Shown here piece by piece: positions 5,941-9,074 of a stretch of 9,074 bases of DNA. Source of the stretch: Pedobacter sp. (GTDB lineage Bacteria; Bacteroidota; Bacteroidia; Sphingobacteriales; Sphingobacteriaceae). A model generated the notes under the pieces. It saw only the letters and a program-made list of their open reading frames with translations. It had not been told where the DNA came from and made no database searches. Each line of letters begins with the position of its first letter. Position 1 is the stretch's first letter. The stretch is taken from contig JASLGV010000517.1 of the NCBI GenBank assembly GCA_030149995.1, positions 1-9,074 of the forward strand. The letters are read 5' to 3'. The position numbers and the translations under genes are program-made.

Positions 5941-7950
5941 ATGCAGAAATTTATTCAGATCTGCTTTTTTATGGTGCTGTTGGCAGGCTTTGGTAAAACG
6001 ACTTATGCACAGGATCTAAAAACCTCTGTTGGCAACAATAAGGAGCTGGATTCTTTGCGCAAAAGAGAAGAAAAATCAAGAGACTCGGTTGTTTATACGG
6101 CAAAATACATCCGTTTTACGAAAATGTCTTTGTCTAAAGATAGCATCGTTTTATTACCATTGGATACCTCTACCACGGGTATTCAGAATTACAGTCCGCT
6201 GTTGCAGCCAAAGCACCCGACCATTAATACGGGTAACCTGGGGCTTGCAGCCAAACCTTTGTTGTACGAGCCCAGTAAGCGTATTGGCTTTAACGAGGGG
6301 TTTAACAACCTCGATTATTATGCTCTAACCCCTGAAGATATTATTTATTATCAGGCACGCGCACCTTTTACAAGTTTATACTTTGTAAGTGCCGGTAAAA
6401 AGGAGCAGGTTTTTAAAGCCATCCACACACAGAACATTAAGAAAAACTGGAATGCAGGGGTGAATTTTAACCGATCCGATTCCTGGGGTAATTACAGTAA
6501 ACAACGGGGAGATAACTTAAATGTAGCTTTGTTCTCCTGGTATCAGTCTCCTTCTAAACGTTACAATTTATGGGCATCGGCTATTTTTAATACCATGCGT
6601 GCTTACGAGAATGGTTCGGTGGTTCAGACAGATATTTTTTCGAAGGGGTACGAAAAAATTAGCCGGGATGCGGAGGAGGTAAATTTAACCACGGCAAGAA
6701 ATTTATATCATAAAAAAAGCCTCTTTTTAAAGCAGACATACTATGTTGGCCGTATAGACAGCAGCTCTACTGCAAACAGTTCCGTATTGCCAACCAACAA
6801 GATTACTTATACTGTAGAGTACGATACACATGGATATGGATTTTTTAAGAACGAAAACGACAACCATAATGTATTACCTGCGGCCATTACCAGGAACAAC
6901 ATCGTAGATCTGGCTTATACCAACGATTCGACAAATGTACAGCGTATCAAAAATGAATTTTTGTATAGCTTCTTTTTAAGGGCTAAAAATTCTTCTGTTA
7001 TTAAAAATGAGTTGAAGATCGATGCCGGGATTCGGCACGAGTATTACAACCTGCACTCGTTGGGTATCCGTTCAAACAAATCCCTTTATGAAGACCGGAA
7101 GCTTTCGTTCCAGAACATGACTGTTTTAGGTGCCTTGGGTTACCGCTTTAGCAATAACATCGATTTTAACCTGGATGTACAGCAGATTTTTCAAGGACGC
7201 AATGCCGGCGATTTTCTGTATGAGGCGAAAAGTAATATTTTATTAAGCAAATCGATCGGGCATCTTGAACTGGGTGCTTATTTGCAAAACCAGTCGCCGG
7301 AAGAATTATATAATTATTATAACGGAAATCATTACGCCTGGAATTTACCAAATCTGGATAAAGTTAAGATCGTCAATTTGTCTTTTGCTTATGTAAACGA
7401 CCGTTTGGGCTTTGAAGCCGGCGCCAAATATTTCCTAACGAGTAATTATCTGTATTTCGGACAAACGGATAAAAATGTGCTGATCCCGGTTCAGGAAAGT
7501 GCTGATATTAGTTTAATCCGGATTGATTTTTCTAAAAAATGGCGTTTCGGTAAATTCAGGATAGAGAATTACCTGGCTTACCAGAAAACCGATAAAGAAA
7601 GTGTTTTAAGAACACCAAATTTTTATACTTATAACAGCTTTTCGGTCGACCAGACATTTTTCAGTGTGCTGAAAGCAAATATTGGTTTTGATGTAAGGTA
7701 CAATACAAAATATGCCAACTACTCGTATTCGCCAGCTACGGCACAGTTTTTTGTAGGCGATAATACCAAATTCCCAACAACGCCTATTGTAGACGTTTAC
7801 ATCAAGGCAAATCTGAAACGGGCCAATTTGTTTATTAAATACGATTATATAAACCAGGGATTATACATTCCGGGATATTATACGGTAAACCGCTACCCAA
7901 TGCAGGATGCGATGCTTAAGTTTGGTGTTACCTGGAACTTTTACGATTAA
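5941..7950 (+). CDS. putative outer-membrane porin (Porin_10-like)
   Basis: The 669-residue product starts with a signal peptide (MQKFIQICFFMVLLAGFGKTTYAQ, cleavage likely after A23). It continues with a charged, then Pro/Thr-rich N-terminal stretch to about residue 110. A segment around 115-175 (NLDYYALTPEDIIYYQARAPFTSLYF, KKEQVFKAIHTQN) looks like the conserved opening of the Bacteroidota putative porin family. The rest is a long run of alternating aromatic and polar residues, as expected for a many-stranded beta-barrel, ending FGVTWNFYD. The terminal residue is Asp rather than the usual aromatic, with F and Y just before it. It probably forms an outer-membrane channel; the substrate is unknown. 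ATG 5941, 1 bp after punA, gives a proper signal peptide; the in-frame TTG 5926 would place four extra residues inside punA. It ends at a hairpin terminator shared with the converging beta-barrel gene. Confidence 0.88.
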   Translation: MQKFIQICFFMVLLAGFGKTTYAQDLKTSVGNNKELDSLRKREEKSRDSVVYTAKYIRFTKMSLSKDSIVLLPLDTSTTGIQNYSPLLQPKHPTINTGNLGLAAKPLLYEPSKRIGFNEGFNNLDYYALTPEDIIYYQARAPFTSLYFVSAGKKEQVFKAIHTQNIKKNWNAGVNFNRSDSWGNYSKQRGDNLNVALFSWYQSPSKRYNLWASAIFNTMRAYENGSVVQTDIFSKGYEKISRDAEEVNLTTARNLYHKKSLFLKQTYYVGRIDSSSTANSSVLPTNKITYTVEYDTHGYGFFKNENDNHNVLPAAITRNNIVDLAYTNDSTNVQRIKNEFLYSFFLRAKNSSVIKNELKIDAGIRHEYYNLHSLGIRSNKSLYEDRKLSFQNMTVLGALGYRFSNNIDFNLDVQQIFQGRNAGDFLYEAKSNILLSKSIGHLELGAYLQNQSPEELYNYYNGNHYAWNLPNLDKVKIVNLSFAYVNDRLGFEAGAKYFLTSNYLYFGQTDKNVLIPVQESADISLIRIDFSKKWRFGKFRIENYLAYQKTDKESVLRTPNFYTYNSFSVDQTFFSVLKANIGFDVRYNTKYANYSYSPATAQFFVGDNTKFPTTPIVDVYIKANLKRANLFIKYDYINQGLYIPGYYTVNRYPMQDAMLKFGVTWNFYD

Positions 7951-8006
7951 TAAAGAATAGATGGCTCGTTAAATTTAACAGGCTGTTCAATAAAGTTAGT
8001 CAAAAT

Positions 8007-8044
8007 AAAAAATGCTGCTTCCTTACAGAAGCAGCATTTTTTAT
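8007..8044. terminator. bidirectional terminator between the porin and the beta-barrel gene
   Basis: AATGCTGCTTC (8011-8021), loop CTTACA, GAAGCAGCATT (8028-8038) make an 11-bp perfect stem, extended to 15 bp by flanking A4 and T4. T runs follow on both strands (TTTTTTATTT on +, TTTTTTATTTT on -). It lies between two converging genes, 57 bases after the porin stop and 18 bases after the stop of the - strand gene, and should end both transcripts. Confidence 0.92.
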
Positions 8045-8061
8045 TTAAGCGTAGTTATTGC

Positions 8062-8760
8062 TTAGAAAGAATAACCTACTGAAAATCCCCATACACGGTT
8101 GCTTAATTTATCATCACCGGTTCTGCTGTCTTTAGGAACCAGGTTAGAGAAACCTAAACCATAGTTAGCACCTACCAGGAAACCAGAGTTTAAGCGGTAA
8201 GCCAAACCGAAGTTCGCACCAAAATCAATGCTGCTTAAGTCTTTATCAGTGCTGCTACCAAATTTCAAATCCCTGTCTGAGTAAGTTGTTGCATCTGTTG
8301 AAGAGGCTTTGTAAGTACCCGAATATTTGTCTTTACCAGAAAGGTTAAAACCAATATAAGGACCAGCACTGATTTGTACGGCACCAGCATCACCAGTAGG
8401 GATGCGGAATACTGCATTTATTGGAACTTCAAGAGCCATTACGTTTTGTTTAGCTGTTCCGGTTACTGTAGCTCCGGCAACAGTTGTTGAAGATTCGATT
8501 TTGGCTCCTTTATTTTGTAAGGATACACCAGGTTGGATAAAGAAGTTGTTACCCACACCAAAATCACCAAAAGCTGTAATGTTATAACCTACATTGTTTT
8601 TATAATCAATATTGCTGAAACTTCCTTTTCCGCTGTAGCTTGATAAGTTAACACCTGCTTTTAAACCAAATCTGGCTGTTTCACCACTCATTGTATTCGT
8701 TTGTGCAAACGCACCTGTAGCTAATAATAAAACTGCTCCGCTTAATAATAACTTTTTCAT
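8062..8760 (-). CDS. PorT-family outer-membrane beta-barrel protein
   Basis: This 232-residue protein has a clear signal peptide (MKKLLLSGAVLLLATGAFAQ, cleavage after A19). It opens the mature part with FGLKAGVNLSSYSG, the first strand typical of the small PorT-like / OMP_b-brl_2 barrels of Bacteroidota. Repeated strand motifs such as FFIQPGVSLQNKG, VPINAVFRIP, ISAGPYIGFNLSG and GANFGLAYRL suggest an eight-stranded barrel. It ends GFSVGYSF, with the C-terminal Phe used as the outer-membrane assembly signal. Its precise role is unknown; relatives are abundant surface proteins without known function. ATG 8760 is preferred to the in-frame ATG 8772 because it starts the MKK of a standard signal peptide. 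A sigma-54-like promoter candidate lies at 8825-8841 and a palindrome at 8795-8807 in the presumed leader. It converges with the porin gene. Confidence 0.9.
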   Translation of the reverse strand: MKKLLLSGAVLLLATGAFAQTNTMSGETARFGLKAGVNLSSYSGKGSFSNIDYKNNVGYNITAFGDFGVGNNFFIQPGVSLQNKGAKIESSTTVAGATVTGTAKQNVMALEVPINAVFRIPTGDAGAVQISAGPYIGFNLSGKDKYSGTYKASSTDATTYSDRDLKFGSSTDKDLSSIDFGANFGLAYRLNSGFLVGANYGLGFSNLVPKDSRTGDDKLSNRVWGFSVGYSF

Positions 8761-8794
8761 AATATTTATCATTTGTATTTTTCTAATTTATTTC

Positions 8795-8807
8795 CGGGAT
8801 TATCCCG
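8795..8807. repeat. CGGGAT-T-ATCCCG palindrome in the leader of the beta-barrel gene
   Basis: Six-base perfect arms separated by one base lie 35 bases upstream of ATG 8760, in otherwise A/T-rich sequence. It could be a regulator site. A hairpin in the RNA is less likely, because the spacer is a single base and the innermost pairs would have to open to make a loop. It falls just downstream of the start predicted from the sigma-54-like promoter. Confidence 0.45.
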
Positions 8808-8824
8808 AAGAATTACCCCATCAA

Positions 8825-8841
8825 TCCAAAAGCTGTGCCAA
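8825..8841 (-). promoter_or_regulatory. sigma-54-like (-24/-12) promoter candidate of the beta-barrel gene
   Basis: Read on -, TTGGCACAGCTTTTGGA compares with the RpoN consensus YTGGCACGrNNNTTGCW. The -24 TTGGCAC is perfect, the GG-N10-G spacing is exact, and the -12 TTG is present, but the C after it is G. Transcription would begin near 8815, leaving a leader of about 55 bases. No TAnnTTTG box with a TTG partner was found in this gap. Confidence 0.45.
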
Positions 8842-8967
8842 ATATTTCAGATAAATATTTTTTTTGTTGTATTTTGTTGTTATGCAGTGGTTTATGTTTC
8901 GTGTTGCTGCCTGGTATTTACCAGTAAGGCGCCTGTGTTTTTCAATAAATTCTGTATAGAGAACAGG

Positions 8968-8985
8968 AAAAATGGTGTGCCACCA
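8968..8985 (-). terminator. weak terminator after the right-edge gene
   Basis: On -, TGGTG (8985-8981), loop GCA, CACCA (8977-8973) is followed directly by TTTTT (8972-8968). The stem is only 5 bp but is placed 11 bases after the stop codon of the partial gene. Confidence 0.4.
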
Positions 8986-8996
8986 ATATAAATATC

Positions 8997-9074
8997 TTAA
9001 GTTTTTTGTGGTTTTTTCTTGGCAGCCGGGAAAAGCACATTGTTTAAAATCAGCCTGTAACCCGGAGAATTGGG
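8997..9074 (-). CDS. C-terminal end of an unidentified protein (partial)
   Basis: The last 25 codons of a - strand frame run in from the right edge and stop at TAA 8999-8997. The peptide reads PNSPGYRLILNNVLFPAAKK and then KPQKT, a hydrophobic core followed by a lysine-rich tail, which looks like the natural end of a protein. I cannot name the family from this fragment. The hairpin with a T run just downstream supports a real gene end. A second - strand frame is also open here but gives Lys/Asn/Tyr-rich sequence unlike a protein. Confidence 0.5.
   Translation of the reverse strand, partial: PNSPGYRLILNNVLFPAAKKKPQKT

Noticed and set aside
6029..6328. A 99-codon + strand frame within the porin gene
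   Set aside because: It is an out-of-frame shadow of a gene with clear signal peptide and family features.
8773..8991. A 72-codon + strand frame in the gap upstream of the beta-barrel gene
   Set aside because: It is Phe/Cys/Val-rich without domain features and covers the promoter candidate, palindrome and terminator; there is no promoter or start context.

Overview
This window is ordinary chromosomal sequence from a member of the Bacteroidota, most likely a Sphingobacteriaceae (Pedobacter-like) bacterium. That placement is an inference from several signs. The protein families are typical of the phylum (Porin_10-type putative porin, PorT-like beta-barrel, DUF3667). The promoters have TAnnTTTG -7 boxes, starts lack Shine-Dalgarno sequences, the genes are A/T-rich, and one intergenic element resembles the Flavo-1 RNA motif. 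I see no insertion sequence, phage gene, CRISPR array, tRNA or rRNA.

Layout, left to right. (1) The 3' end of a SulP-family anion transporter (STAS domain), followed after 4 bp by a complete beta-carbonic anhydrase; both are on + and end at a strong hairpin terminator. (2) On -, a small disordered hypothetical protein whose last codons lie inside that hairpin. (3) A noncoding gap with a Flavo-1-like structured element. (4) On -, a DUF3667 zinc-ribbon membrane protein. (5) On -, pruA (L-glutamate gamma-semialdehyde dehydrogenase), with a near-consensus promoter, an operator-like dyad over its -33 box, and its own terminator. (6) Diverging from pruA on +, a tight cluster lpxK - punA - putative porin (29-bp overlap, then 1-bp gap), ending at a hairpin shared with the next gene. 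(7) On -, a small outer-membrane beta-barrel protein with a sigma-54-like promoter candidate and a palindrome in its leader. (8) At the right edge, the last 25 codons of a - strand gene I cannot identify.

How the genes fit together: SulP plus carbonic anhydrase suggests bicarbonate uptake or CO2/HCO3- balance. PruA performs the second step of proline catabolism. LpxK makes the 4'-phosphate of lipid A, PunA salvages purine nucleosides, and the porin and PorT-like protein sit in the outer membrane, so the right half is weighted towards the cell envelope. No clearly new multi-gene system is visible. The most interesting signals are regulatory (pruA dyad, sigma-54-like promoter), the Flavo-1-like element, and an Asn-to-Asp change at the base-specificity position of PunA.
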